A stretch of DNA of 64,000 nucleotides from assembly GCF_004342285.1 (NCBI RefSeq), contig NZ_SMCV01000001.1:62001-126000 (forward strand), given 5' to 3'. A program made the position numbers and the translations under genes. Positions 1 to 8,611 of this stretch are shown here, piece by piece. Origin of the DNA: Klebsiella sp. BIGb0138 (GTDB taxonomy: Bacteria; Pseudomonadota; Gammaproteobacteria; Enterobacterales; Enterobacteriaceae). Numbering within the stretch: the stretch's first letter is position 1; each line of letters opens with the position of its first letter. A model generated the notes under the pieces. It was not told the origin of the DNA. It ran no database searches and saw nothing but the letters and a program-made list of their open reading frames with translations.

Positions 1-202
1 AGTGTGCGATCCGGCCATTACAACATATCTTTTTTACCGGCGTAGGGGGGACGGAGCTTTTATTTATGGTCACGACTGTGGCGGGTCAGGCAGGTAAATT
101 GTCTGTTTTCACACAAAATGTTATCTGCAACACGCCGGGCGGCGGATATTCGTCTAAGGTTTTGTGATGGTCGCTCGCAGTGGCATGACCGTCTGAAATG
201 AT

Positions 203-210
203 AAGGAGAA
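203..210 (+). promoter_or_regulatory. treA ribosome-binding site
   Basis: AAGGAGAA lies six bases before the treA ATG and fixes that start. The preceding 200 bases hold no gene. The treA promoter should lie there, but I cannot place its -10 and -35 boxes with confidence. Confidence 0.75.
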
Positions 211-216
211 CTCCCC

Positions 217-1962
217 ATGACGAGATCGGTTTCACGTCGCCCCGCAACGCTGCCTTACGCCGTACGTCTGGCGCTGGGGGGCGTACTCTTCGCTTTATCG
301 GCGCTCGCGGCCCAGGCTGCAGACAATCAACCCGCGCCGCAATCCCCGGATATTCTGTTAGGCCCGCTGTTCAATGATGTGCAAAGCGCCAAACTGTTCC
401 CCGACCAGAAAACGTTCGCCGACGCGGTGCCCAATAGCGATCCGCTGATGATCCTCGCCGATTATCGCATGCAAAAAAACCAGGCCAGTTTCGATCTGCG
501 CCACTTTGTCGAACTTAATTTTACGCTGCCAAAAGATAACGACCAGTATGTCCCGCCGAAGGGCCAGACGCTGCGTCAGCATATTGACGGGCTGTGGCCG
601 GTGCTGACCCGTAGCACCGTAGACGTCGAAAAATGGGATTCGCTGCTGCCGCTGCCGAAACCCTATGTGGTTCCCGGCGGCCGCTTTCGCGAAGTCTATT
701 ACTGGGACAGCTACTTCACCATGCTGGGTCTGGCGGAGAGCGGGCATTGGGACAAAATTGCCGACATGGTGGCGAACTTCGCCACGGAAATCGACACCTG
801 GGGCCATATTCCCAACGGCAACCGCAGCTATTATCTGAGCCGCTCCCAGCCGCCGTTCTTCTCGTTTATGGTGGAGCTGCTCGCCAGCCACGATGGCGAC
901 CAGGCGCTGAAAACCTATTTGCCGCAGTTGGAAAAAGAGTACCAGTACTGGATGCAAGGCGCCGATTCGCTGGCGCCGGGACAGGCCAACCAGCGCGTAG
1001 TGCGGATGGAAGACGGTGCGCTGCTGAACCGCTACTGGGATAATAATGACACCCCGCGCCCGGAATCCTGGCTTGATGATGTCACTACCGCCAAAAACAA
1101 CCCCAACCGCCCGGCGACCGAGATCTATCGCGACCTGCGTTCCGCCGCCGCTTCGGGCTGGGATTTTAGCTCGCGCTGGATGGATAACCCGCAGCAGCTG
1201 GGTACCATCCGCACCACCAGTATTGTGCCGGTCGATCTCAACGCACTGATGTTCCATATGGAGAAAGCCATCGCCCGCGCCAGTAAAGCCGCCGGTGATA
1301 ATGCCAAAGCGACGCAGTATGACGGGCTGGCGAACGCCCGGCAGAAAGCGCTGGAAAAATATCTGTGGAACGATAAAGAGGGCTGGTATGCGGATTACGA
1401 TCTGAAGACCCATAAAGTGCGTAATCAGCTGACCGCCGCCGCCCTGTTCCCGCTGTACGTTAACGCCGCCTCCCGCGAACGGGCGGCGAAGGTGTCGGCG
1501 GCCGCGGAATCACGATTGCTGAAGCCTGGCGGATTAACCACCACCACCGTCAATAGCGGCCAGCAGTGGGATGCGCCAAACGGCTGGGCGCCGCTGCAGT
1601 GGGTCGCCGCCGAAGGGTTGCAAAACTACGGCCAGGAAAAAGTCGCCATGGAAGTGAGCTGGCGCTTCCTCACCAACGTTCAGCATACCTACGACAGTAA
1701 ACAAAAGCTGGTTGAGAAGTATGACGTCAGCTCGACGGGAACCGGCGGCGGCGGCGGCGAGTATCCGCTGCAGGACGGATTTGGCTGGACCAACGGCGTG
1801 ACGTTGAAAATGCTCGATTTGGTGTGCCCGAAAGAGAAACCATGCGATTCGCTGCCGGCAACACGCCCGGTTGCCACCGCGGATAAACCCACCGTTGCCG
1901 TCAGTTCACAGCCTGCCGCTAACGATGCGGTTGCCGCCCCTGACCAAAAAGCCGCACCGTAA
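217..1962 (+). CDS. treA: Periplasmic trehalase TreA
   Basis: Hydrolyses trehalose to two glucose molecules in the periplasm, which allows growth on trehalose at high osmolarity (family knowledge, GH37). The 581-residue protein starts with a signal peptide ending near AAQA. Both trehalase signatures are visible: [16 protein letters not shown] near residue 150 and [13 protein letters not shown] near residue 450. A glycine run followed by [13 protein letters not shown] comes after them. It is slightly longer than the E. coli enzyme because of an Ala/Pro-rich C-terminal tail of about 30 residues that looks disordered. It is a single-gene unit with a strong terminator behind it. Identity is near certain; the role of the tail is unknown. 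Confidence 0.96.
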   Translation: MTRSVSRRPATLPYAVRLALGGVLFALSALAAQAADNQPAPQSPDILLGPLFNDVQSAKLFPDQKTFADAVPNSDPLMILADYRMQKNQASFDLRHFVELNFTLPKDNDQYVPPKGQTLRQHIDGLWPVLTRSTVDVEKWDSLLPLPKPYVVPGGRFREVYYWDSYFTMLGLAESGHWDKIADMVANFATEIDTWGHIPNGNRSYYLSRSQPPFFSFMVELLASHDGDQALKTYLPQLEKEYQYWMQGADSLAPGQANQRVVRMEDGALLNRYWDNNDTPRPESWLDDVTTAKNNPNRPATEIYRDLRSAAASGWDFSSRWMDNPQQLGTIRTTSIVPVDLNALMFHMEKAIARASKAAGDNAKATQYDGLANARQKALEKYLWNDKEGWYADYDLKTHKVRNQLTAAALFPLYVNAASRERAAKVSAAAESRLLKPGGLTTTTVNSGQQWDAPNGWAPLQWVAAEGLQNYGQEKVAMEVSWRFLTNVQHTYDSKQKLVEKYDVSSTGTGGGGGEYPLQDGFGWTNGVTLKMLDLVCPKEKPCDSLPATRPVATADKPTVAVSSQPAANDAVAAPDQKAAP

Positions 1963-1968
1963 TCCCGG

Positions 1969-1997
1969 GCGCGGCGGGCCAACCGCCGCGCTTTTTT
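1969..1997 (+). terminator. Rho-independent terminator of treA
   Basis: Perfect 9-bp stem GCGCGGCGG / CCGCCGCGC with a 5-base loop, followed by six T. It begins a few bases after the treA stop and separates treA from the downstream operon. Confidence 0.9.
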
Positions 1998-2085
1998 CCT
2001 CCCGCCTCCAGCGTCAGCTCTCCTCCCCCTTAAGGGGTAGCTCGAATGTTAATCCGGATATCCTTGATCTCAGGCAACTTCATCC

Positions 2086-2111
2086 TCGTTATATATGTAA
2101 ATATATAGCGA
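2086..2111 (+). promoter_or_regulatory. ModE operator (molybdate-responsive)
   Basis: Inverted repeat TCGTTATATA, six-base spacer, TATATAGCGA; the arms match at nine of ten positions. This agrees with the published ModE consensus as I recall it (two arms of the type TCGNTATATA facing each other across six bases). It ends 33 bases before the first gene of the operon. In known cases Mo-bound ModE represses uptake genes from such sites. The AT-rich core could overlap the -10 box, which would suit repression. The call rests on consensus match plus the molybdenum-linked genes downstream. Confidence 0.8.
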
Positions 2112-2144
2112 TTTTTTAATCCATTTGTTTCAGGACGGAAACAT

Positions 2145-3170
2145 ATGCCCGTTTCTCGCCGCTCGTTTCTTCAGGCACTAAGCCTCCTGCTGTGCTTCCC
2201 CAGCCTGAGAGGTCATGGGGCCAGCTCGCTGGCTTTTAGCATTGGCGAAAGCCCCTCGCCCGCCCGCATTCAGCGAATCGTCAGCGCGGGTGCCCCCGCC
2301 GATATGCTACTGCTTGCCGCCGCGCCGGAAAAACTGCTGGGCTTTTCCTCCTTTGATTTCTCGCGCCTCCCGGATGCTCCCGTTCCGAATGCGATCGCCC
2401 GGCTTCCTCAGCTGGGTCGGCTCGCCGGGCGCGCCAGCACCCTGTCGCTGGAAAAGCTGCTCGCACTTGAGCCGGATCTGGTGGTGGACTGCGGAACGAC
2501 TGACGACACCTGGATTTCCCAGGCGCGCCGGGTCAGTACCCGCAGCAACATTCCGTGGGTGCTGATCGGTGGGACGCTGGCCTCATCAGCGCAGCAATTG
2601 TTAACCATTGGCGAAATCGTCGCTACCGAGACCCGCACCAGGCAGCAGGCGGCGCTGGCGCAGAAATTTATTACCGAAGCGTTAGCCTTTTCGGCCACGG
2701 CCGGAGCGCGGACGCGCTTTTATGCGGCACGTGGTGCGAAAGGGCTGCAGACGGGACTGGCCGGATCGTTACATACCGAGGCGGCAGAGCTTCTGGGGCT
2801 GGAGAACGTGGCCCGCGTCGCCGGACGCAGCGGGCTCACCGAGGTCTCGTTGGAAAATTTGCTGGCGTGGCAGCCGGATATTGTCCTGACCCAGGAGGTC
2901 GCCACCCGGGATTACATTCTGCAGGCCCCGGCATGGCAAGGGGTTACCGCCGTGGCCAAACGCCAGGTTCTGCTGCTTGACGGCCTGCCGTTCGGCTGGC
3001 TGGACGCGCCGCCGGGCATCAACCGCCTCGCCGGAGTGCGTCGGCTGCACGCCTGGCTCGATCCGCGGATAGAGGCCACGCTGCAGGATGATTTAATCCG
3101 CTATAGCACGCTATTCTGGCACGCGGCCTTAACGCCCGCGCGCTATGCAAAGCTGATGAATCGCCGATGA
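2145..3170 (+). CDS. Tat-type periplasmic metal/chelate-binding protein (FhuD/BtuF/MolA class)
   Basis: Predicted solute-binding protein of a FecCD-type ABC importer. The 341-residue product starts MPVSRRSFLQ, a twin-arginine (SRRSFL) export signal followed by a hydrophobic stretch, so it may be exported folded. The body looks like a class III periplasmic binding protein with two lobes, for example LLLAAAPEKLLGFSSFD and later LLAWQPDIVLTQE. Its stop overlaps the permease start by four bases (ATGA). Relatives bind iron siderophores, haem, cobalamin or, for MolA, molybdate and tungstate. The ModE operator upstream and ModD and MOSC genes downstream favour a molybdenum-related ligand. The ligand is inferred, not shown. 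Confidence 0.85.
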   Translation: MPVSRRSFLQALSLLLCFPSLRGHGASSLAFSIGESPSPARIQRIVSAGAPADMLLLAAAPEKLLGFSSFDFSRLPDAPVPNAIARLPQLGRLAGRASTLSLEKLLALEPDLVVDCGTTDDTWISQARRVSTRSNIPWVLIGGTLASSAQQLLTIGEIVATETRTRQQAALAQKFITEALAFSATAGARTRFYAARGAKGLQTGLAGSLHTEAAELLGLENVARVAGRSGLTEVSLENLLAWQPDIVLTQEVATRDYILQAPAWQGVTAVAKRQVLLLDGLPFGWLDAPPGINRLAGVRRLHAWLDPRIEATLQDDLIRYSTLFWHAALTPARYAKLMNRR

Positions 3171-4159
3171 AAACATCAACGCTGAGCATCATGCTACTGC
3201 TTGCCGCGCTGCTGACGCTTTCCGGCGCGCTGCTGACCGGCCCGTGGGATCTCACCGTCGGGCGGCTGTTTACGCTGCTGTTCGATCCCTATAGCGCCTC
3301 GCTCTCCCCGCAGGCGAGCATCGTCTTCTGGCAGATACGTCTGCCGCGGATCGTTGCCGCGCTCGCTATTGGCGCTTCGCTCTCCGCTGCCGGGGCGGCC
3401 TATCAAGGGATGTTCCGCAACCCGCTGGTGTCACCGGATATTCTCGGCGTGGCCGCCGGGGCAGGTCTGGGCGCCTGCTTCGCCATCTGGTGCGGGATGT
3501 CGGCGCTTTTTATCCAACTGCTTGCCTTCTGCGGCGGTCTGCTGGTCGTCGCAGGCGTGGGCACGCTGTCCCGAATTATCGCTCATCGCGATCCGGCACT
3601 CACCCTGGTGCTGGTCGGCATTGCGCTCGGCACGCTGTGCGGCGCCGGGATTTCGCTGATTAAAATCCTTGCCGATCCCTACACCCAGCTGCCCTCCATT
3701 ACCTTCTGGCTGCTAGGAGGTTTAGCGGATATTACCCCTGCCGATCTGATTTTTGCCGCCCCGCTGATGGTGGCCGGATGCTTACCACTCTGGCTGCTGC
3801 GCTGGCGTCTCAACCTCCTGACACTGTCCGATGATGAGGCCCGTTCGTTGGGCATTGATGTCGCGCGTTTACGGCTTATCGTGGTGGTCTGCGCAACGCT
3901 GAGTACCGCCAGCGCGGTGGCGATCGCGGGAATTATTGGCTGGATTGGTCTCATTGTCCCGCATATGGGACGCCTGTTGACCGGAAGCAACCACCAGCGC
4001 CTGCTGCCGGTGGCGATGGGACTTGGCGCGATCTTATTACTCCTTACCGACACCTTGGCCCGTGGCCTGAGCGCGACTGAAATCCCGCTAGGGGTCCTGA
4101 CCTCATTTATTGGCGCGCCGTTCTTTCTGGCGCTGCTGATTCGCGGGAGTCGCCGATGA
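3167..4159 (+). CDS. FecCD/BtuC-family ABC transporter permease
   Basis: Inner-membrane channel subunit, 330 residues, with many hydrophobic segments typical of the ten-helix BtuC/FecCD fold. The family motif around GAAYQGMFRNPLVSPDILG (residues about 78-96) is clear, as is GLIVPHMGRLLTG near residue 265, close to the loop that contacts the ATPase. Both ends show ATGA overlaps with neighbours, which suggests translational coupling. It should act as a homodimer with the ATPase at 4156 and the binding protein at 2145. Such permeases carry bulky metal chelates, cobalamin or, in MolBCA, oxyanions. The fold is certain; the substrate is inferred from context. Confidence 0.92.
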   Translation: MKTSTLSIMLLLAALLTLSGALLTGPWDLTVGRLFTLLFDPYSASLSPQASIVFWQIRLPRIVAALAIGASLSAAGAAYQGMFRNPLVSPDILGVAAGAGLGACFAIWCGMSALFIQLLAFCGGLLVVAGVGTLSRIIAHRDPALTLVLVGIALGTLCGAGISLIKILADPYTQLPSITFWLLGGLADITPADLIFAAPLMVAGCLPLWLLRWRLNLLTLSDDEARSLGIDVARLRLIVVVCATLSTASAVAIAGIIGWIGLIVPHMGRLLTGSNHQRLLPVAMGLGAILLLLTDTLARGLSATEIPLGVLTSFIGAPFFLALLIRGSRR

Positions 4160-4920
4160 CCCAACTCACCGTTCGTCAGGCCGAGGTCGGCTATCCCAAA
4201 CGCCCGCTCCTGCGCGAGGTCACATTTACACTGACCTCTGGCGCAGTATGCTGCCTGCTGGGTGCCAACGGCAGCGGTAAGACTACGCTGATGCGCAGCA
4301 TTCTCGGCCTGTTGCCCCTGATTTCGGGACAGGTATTAATCGACGACCAGCTCGTCAGCCAGATGAGCGCCCGCGAGCGCGCCCGGACGATAGCCTGGGT
4401 CCCGCAGGCGCACGACGGGGCTTTCGCCTTTAGCGTACTGGACATGGTGCTAATGGGGGTCAGTCCGCATATCGGCACGTTTACCCAGCCCGCCAGACGC
4501 GAACGCGATAGCGCATTTGCCCAGCTTGCGGCCCTCGGTATCGCTCATCTTGCCGCCAGAAGCTGGTCAACGCTGAGCGGCGGTGAACGGCAGTTAACCC
4601 TCATCGCCCGCGCCCTGGCGCAGCGGCCCCGGCTGTTATTACTGGATGAACCCGCCTCGAGTCTCGATTTTGGTCACCAGATCCGCCTGCTCGATACGCT
4701 GGGCCAGCTGCGACAAAGCGGTATGACCCTGCTAATGGCAACGCACCATCCGCTGCACGCCCTCGCCCTTGCCGACACGGTTCTCAGGATCGAGCCTGAC
4801 GGTCTGGTCAGCCAGGGCTCACCGCGCAGCCAACTTGAGCCAGAGCGCCTCGCCAAGCTGTATGGCGTGTCGCCCGCGCAGATCCGACGTCACCTCGGCA
4901 ACTTCAACCTTCAGGAATGA
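4156..4920 (+). CDS. ABC transporter ATP-binding subunit (FecE/BtuD/MolC type)
   Basis: ATPase that powers the FecCD-type importer. The 254-residue protein has Walker A GANGSGKT (residues 36-43), signature LSGGERQL, Walker B LLLLDEP and the switch histidine in ATHHP, all intact. The start overlaps the permease stop in ATGA, and its own stop overlaps the following methyltransferase in the same way. Together with 2145 and 3167 it forms a complete binding-protein-dependent importer. No missing catalytic residue is seen. Confidence 0.94.
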   Translation: MTQLTVRQAEVGYPKRPLLREVTFTLTSGAVCCLLGANGSGKTTLMRSILGLLPLISGQVLIDDQLVSQMSARERARTIAWVPQAHDGAFAFSVLDMVLMGVSPHIGTFTQPARRERDSAFAQLAALGIAHLAARSWSTLSGGERQLTLIARALAQRPRLLLLDEPASSLDFGHQIRLLDTLGQLRQSGMTLLMATHHPLHALALADTVLRIEPDGLVSQGSPRSQLEPERLAKLYGVSPAQIRRHLGNFNLQE

Positions 4921-5726
4921 TTATGCTTATTGACGAAATTAACTTTGCAGAGCTTTACCAGCAGCAGCTCAGGCTCGCCGGACGGACGGAAAAATCCCCG
5001 GCCCACTGGGACGCCAGGGCGGAAAAAATGGCCATCAGCGGTACGCAGCCGCTGGCTGACTACCTGTTGCAGCTGCTGGACAAAATCGATCTCACCGGCG
5101 CGGAAAGTTTGTTTGATATGGGCTGCGGGCCGGGAACCGTCGCCCTCGCCCTGGCGGACAAACTCCGCGCCGTGCACGGCGTCGATTACAGCCCGCGGAT
5201 GCTGGAGGTCGCGCAAAAGCGCGCCGCGCAAATGAATATCTCCAACGCGCGCTGGCACTGCCGGGCGTGGGAAGCGTCGTGGCACGATATCCCGCGCTGC
5301 GATATCGCCGTTGCCTCCCGCTCGACGCTGGTCGCCGATTTGCGCGAGGCGATGGAAAAGCTCAATCGTCAGGCGCGGCTGCGCGTCTATACCACGCATC
5401 TCGTCAGCCCAACGTTTATGTCGCCGGCCATCCAGCGCGCGATAGGGCGCGCCGTAATCGAGCTGCCGAACTATATCTACGCGTTGAACGTTCTGTATCA
5501 AATGGGTATTCAGGCGCGGGTCGAGTTTATCCGCGGTCGCAACTGCCAGCGGGATAACAGTACCTTTGCGCGTTTCGAGGAAAACGTCAGATGGACGCTC
5601 GGCACGCTTAACGATGAGGAGCGCGCGCGGCTTCGCCACTGGTATCAGCAGCAGGATCCGCAGGCCATCGCGCCGGCCACCCGCGATTGGGCGCTGATCT
5701 TCTGGGATTGTGGAGAAACCGCATGA
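4917..5726 (+). CDS. Class I SAM-dependent methyltransferase of unknown substrate
   Basis: The 269-residue protein has a SAM-binding motif I, DMGCGPGTVALALAD (about residues 64-78), followed by an acidic motif in GVDYSPRMLEVA, typical of Rossmann-fold methyltransferases. I do not recognise a named family or substrate. It sits between the ABC ATPase and modD with ATGA overlaps on both sides, so it is probably translated in step with them. ATG at 4917 gives the overlap; ATG at 4923 is also possible. Its conserved-looking place in a transport operon suggests it modifies the transported compound or a chelator, but this is inference. Confidence 0.85.
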   Translation: MIMLIDEINFAELYQQQLRLAGRTEKSPAHWDARAEKMAISGTQPLADYLLQLLDKIDLTGAESLFDMGCGPGTVALALADKLRAVHGVDYSPRMLEVAQKRAAQMNISNARWHCRAWEASWHDIPRCDIAVASRSTLVADLREAMEKLNRQARLRVYTTHLVSPTFMSPAIQRAIGRAVIELPNYIYALNVLYQMGIQARVEFIRGRNCQRDNSTFARFEENVRWTLGTLNDEERARLRHWYQQQDPQAIAPATRDWALIFWDCGETA

Positions 5727-6577
5727 TCTACCTGCCTCAGGCGCTCACCGATGCGTGGTTGATGGAAGATATTCAGGGCGGCGACCTGACGACCCGCGCG
5801 CTGGCGATCGGAACCCGTCCAGGGGTCATTGAGTTTCGCCATCGTCAGGGCGGCTGCGTGAGCGGTATTTCCCCGGCGGCCCGGATGCTACAGAGTCTCG
5901 GGTTATCGGTGACGGCGCAGCTGGAAGACGGCGCGCAATCGGCGCCCGGTGAGATGCTGCTACGCGCAACCGGTAATGCGAGCGCTCTGCATCAGGGCTG
6001 GAAAGCGGTGCAAAACGTCCTTGAATGGAGCTGCGGTGTTTCAGCTTATGTTCATGCCATGCTGGCCCTGCTGCATGCCCGTCATCCTACCGCCCACATC
6101 GCCTGCACCCGCAAAGCGATTCCCGGTACCCGGCTGTTAGGTCCCCAGGCGATCCTCGCCGCGGGTGGCTTAATCCACCGCGCCGGCTGTGCTGAAACCC
6201 TGCTGGTGTTCGCTAACCATCGGCGCTTCCTGCATAACAGCGGCGACTGGGTCCACGCGATTCAACTGCTGCGACAACAGTCGCCGGAAAAGAAAGTGGC
6301 CGTCGAAGCCGAGACGCCCGAAGAGGCATTGGCCGCGTTGCAGGCGCAGCCCGACATTGTGCAACTGGATAAATTTACCCCGCAACAGGCCCGTCGGGTC
6401 GCCGAACAGGCGCGCCAAATCGCGCCAGACTGCACGCTGGCGCTGACGGGGGGCATAACGTTAACCCGCTTAAATCAGTACCTAGATTGTGGAATTGAAT
6501 TGTTTGTTACTTCGGCGCCGTGGTATGCGCCACCGGCGGATATTGAGGTCCGACTGCAGCCAGACGATGCAAAATAA
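5723..6577 (+). CDS. modD: ModD, phosphoribosyltransferase-like protein linked to molybdenum
   Basis: The 284-residue protein resembles nicotinate-nucleotide pyrophosphorylase (NadC/QAPRTase fold): ACTRKAIPGTR (about residues 128-138), IVQLDKF and the ALTGGIT loop are visible. ModD is a NadC-like family named for its place beside modABC molybdate transport genes in Rhodobacter capsulatus; its reaction is, to my knowledge, not established. The start ATGATCTACCTGCC overlaps the methyltransferase stop as ATGA. A longer in-frame start at 5687 would overlap the upstream gene by 40 bases and is less likely. A true NadC is the main alternative, but the operon context favours ModD. Confidence 0.85.
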   Translation: MIYLPQALTDAWLMEDIQGGDLTTRALAIGTRPGVIEFRHRQGGCVSGISPAARMLQSLGLSVTAQLEDGAQSAPGEMLLRATGNASALHQGWKAVQNVLEWSCGVSAYVHAMLALLHARHPTAHIACTRKAIPGTRLLGPQAILAAGGLIHRAGCAETLLVFANHRRFLHNSGDWVHAIQLLRQQSPEKKVAVEAETPEEALAALQAQPDIVQLDKFTPQQARRVAEQARQIAPDCTLALTGGITLTRLNQYLDCGIELFVTSAPWYAPPADIEVRLQPDDAK

Positions 6578-6603
6578 AATAACCGTAAACAGGGATAATA
6601 AAA

Positions 6604-8574
6604 ATGAGAGTCAGGAAATCCTATCTTTGCACATTCATTAGCCTGAGCCTGAGTCAGGCCGCGTGGGCGGATCGCCCGGAGGAGTCGCTGACCGTCTGGT
6701 CCAGCTCCGTTCCGGCGGCGACCACCAGTATCCTCGGGCAAGAGACCATCAGAAGCCTGGACAGACAAGATGTAGCCCACGCGTTGTCAGCGGTACCCGG
6801 CGTGGTATTGCAAAAATCAGGCGGCCGTAATGAATTACAGGTGAAAATTCGCGGCTTCGACGGCCGTCAGGTCCCGGTTTTTTTCGATGGCGTACCGATA
6901 TATGTTCCCTATGATGGCAACCTCGACCTTGGCCGTTTTCTGACGTCGGACGTAGCGTCAGTGGAAGTCGCGAAAAGTTACTCCTCCCTGCTGCAGGGCC
7001 CTAATCAAATGGGCGGCGCGGTCAATATCACCACCCCACGGCCAAATAAGCCACTGGAGGCCAGTGTCGGTTATCGCCAGGGCTGGAGCCGCAGCGAAGA
7101 TAGCGCCTATGACACCCATGCCTCTCTCGGGGTAAGCAATGAGCTGGGCTATATACAGCTTAGCGGTAGTCGCCTGAAGCGCGACTTCCTTGCCCTGCCT
7201 CACGGCAGCAATAGCCCCGTTGCCGGTGAGGACGGCAAAATGGCTAATTCGGCAAGTGACGATAAGCGCGGGATCTTTAAGCTCGGTTTTACGCCACGGG
7301 GTAACGATGAATACGCCTTCACGTGGATCAAGCAGGACGGCGAGAAGCAGAACCCTCCTTACGCCGGGACCAGCACGCAGAAATCACGCTACTGGCAGTG
7401 GCCGGAATACGATAAAGAAAGCTATTACTATCAAGGGACCACGCACCTCGGCGACCGATTCACGCTGAAAAGCCGCCTGTACCACGATACCTTTAAAAAT
7501 ACCCTGATGATGTATAACTCGCTGGCCGACCTGCAGCATAAAACCGGCAGCTACAGTCACTATAGCGACTACAGTACCGGGGCGGGTCTACAGCTCTCTA
7601 CCGATATTCATGAAAGCGACCAGCTCTCTTTCGCCGTCAACTGGAAAGATGATATCCATAGAGAAAAGAGCGCCATTAATGGCCCTTATGACCGTTACCA
7701 GGATCGTACCTGGTCCCTCGCCAGTGAATATCAATGGCAGGCCGCGGAGAATGTCGATATCGTTGCCGGGGTAAGCTATGACTGGCGCAACAGTATTGAG
7801 GGGATGAAGCACGAGAAAAACGACAGCGTGACTCGCTACGACGGTAACAAGCAGGATGCGTTTAACTGGCAGAGCATGGCTCGCTATCACTTTGCCAACG
7901 ACGACACGCTGGCGCTTTCATTTTCCGATCGCACCCGATTCCCCACGCTCAAAGAGCGCTACACCACGTCGAAGCCGGCCAAAGACCAAATTGCGCTGGT
8001 TAACCCTCAGCTGAAACCTGAGCGCGCCCGTAGCGTTGACCTGACCTGGAACGGCCATCTTATCGGTAGCTGGGCCTATGAAGTCAGCGCCTACTATAAC
8101 CGCGTCAGCGATGCCATTATGTCAATCGCGATAGATGATGATACCGTGCAGAACCAAAACAGCGGGCGGGTCGATTATCGCGGCCTGGATCTGGGCATCA
8201 AAGGCTCGCCGTTTGCCGTGCTTGACGTCGGGCTAAGCTATGGCTTGATTCACGCGGAAACGAAACGGCAGGAGACCGGTAAGGTGACCGATCTGCCAAA
8301 TCAGACCCTGACCGCCTGGCTGACGCTAAAACCGACAGAGCCACTGCAGATCACCCTTTCTGAAGAGGCTCGTTCCTCAAGCTACAGCAGCAGCGACGGC
8401 AAGCAAAAAGCGCCGGGATTCGCTATCACCCACCTACGCGCCGATTATGCAATAGGCCGTGGTTTCAGCGTCAACGCCTCGGTGAATAATCTCTTCGATA
8501 GCCACTACTACTACAGCGAAGGATTTATTGAGGAAGGACGCAACTTCTGGGCCGGCGTGGAATACCGATTCTGA
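6604..8574 (+). CDS. TonB-dependent outer-membrane receptor of the Mo-linked operon
   Basis: The 656-residue receptor has a signal peptide ending near QAAWA, then a TonB-box-like ESLTV and a plug domain (ALSAVPGVVLQKSGGRNELQVKIRGFD and related motifs, about residues 50-155). A 22-strand-type barrel follows, ending GVEYRF with a terminal phenylalanine. It starts 26 bases after modD, with AGGGA as ribosome-binding site, so it is probably in the same transcript. The plug-barrel layout predicts energised import across the outer membrane. Most relatives carry siderophores, vitamin B12 or haem. Here the ModE operator and flanking modD and MOSC genes suggest a molybdenum or tungsten species. The ligand is unproven. 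Confidence 0.9.
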   Translation: MRVRKSYLCTFISLSLSQAAWADRPEESLTVWSSSVPAATTSILGQETIRSLDRQDVAHALSAVPGVVLQKSGGRNELQVKIRGFDGRQVPVFFDGVPIYVPYDGNLDLGRFLTSDVASVEVAKSYSSLLQGPNQMGGAVNITTPRPNKPLEASVGYRQGWSRSEDSAYDTHASLGVSNELGYIQLSGSRLKRDFLALPHGSNSPVAGEDGKMANSASDDKRGIFKLGFTPRGNDEYAFTWIKQDGEKQNPPYAGTSTQKSRYWQWPEYDKESYYYQGTTHLGDRFTLKSRLYHDTFKNTLMMYNSLADLQHKTGSYSHYSDYSTGAGLQLSTDIHESDQLSFAVNWKDDIHREKSAINGPYDRYQDRTWSLASEYQWQAAENVDIVAGVSYDWRNSIEGMKHEKNDSVTRYDGNKQDAFNWQSMARYHFANDDTLALSFSDRTRFPTLKERYTTSKPAKDQIALVNPQLKPERARSVDLTWNGHLIGSWAYEVSAYYNRVSDAIMSIAIDDDTVQNQNSGRVDYRGLDLGIKGSPFAVLDVGLSYGLIHAETKRQETGKVTDLPNQTLTAWLTLKPTEPLQITLSEEARSSSYSSSDGKQKAPGFAITHLRADYAIGRGFSVNASVNNLFDSHYYYSEGFIEEGRNFWAGVEYRF

Positions 8575-8611
8575 TTCATTCTCCGCCTCGCGGAGAAATA
8601 AGGAGAACCCT

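Noticed and set aside
358-1413. Long minus-strand reading frame inside treA
   Set aside because: It is the antisense shadow of a G+C-rich gene; no ribosome site, no recognisable motif, and treA is certain on the other strand.
2026-2037. CCCCTTAAGGGG palindrome between the treA terminator and the ModE site
   Set aside because: Perfect but only 12 bases; no regulator known to me fits and such short dyads are expected by chance.
6578-6603. A separate promoter or Fur box for the receptor of the Mo-linked operon
   Set aside because: The gap is only 26 bases and contains just an AGGGA ribosome site, so it is read as part of the operon.
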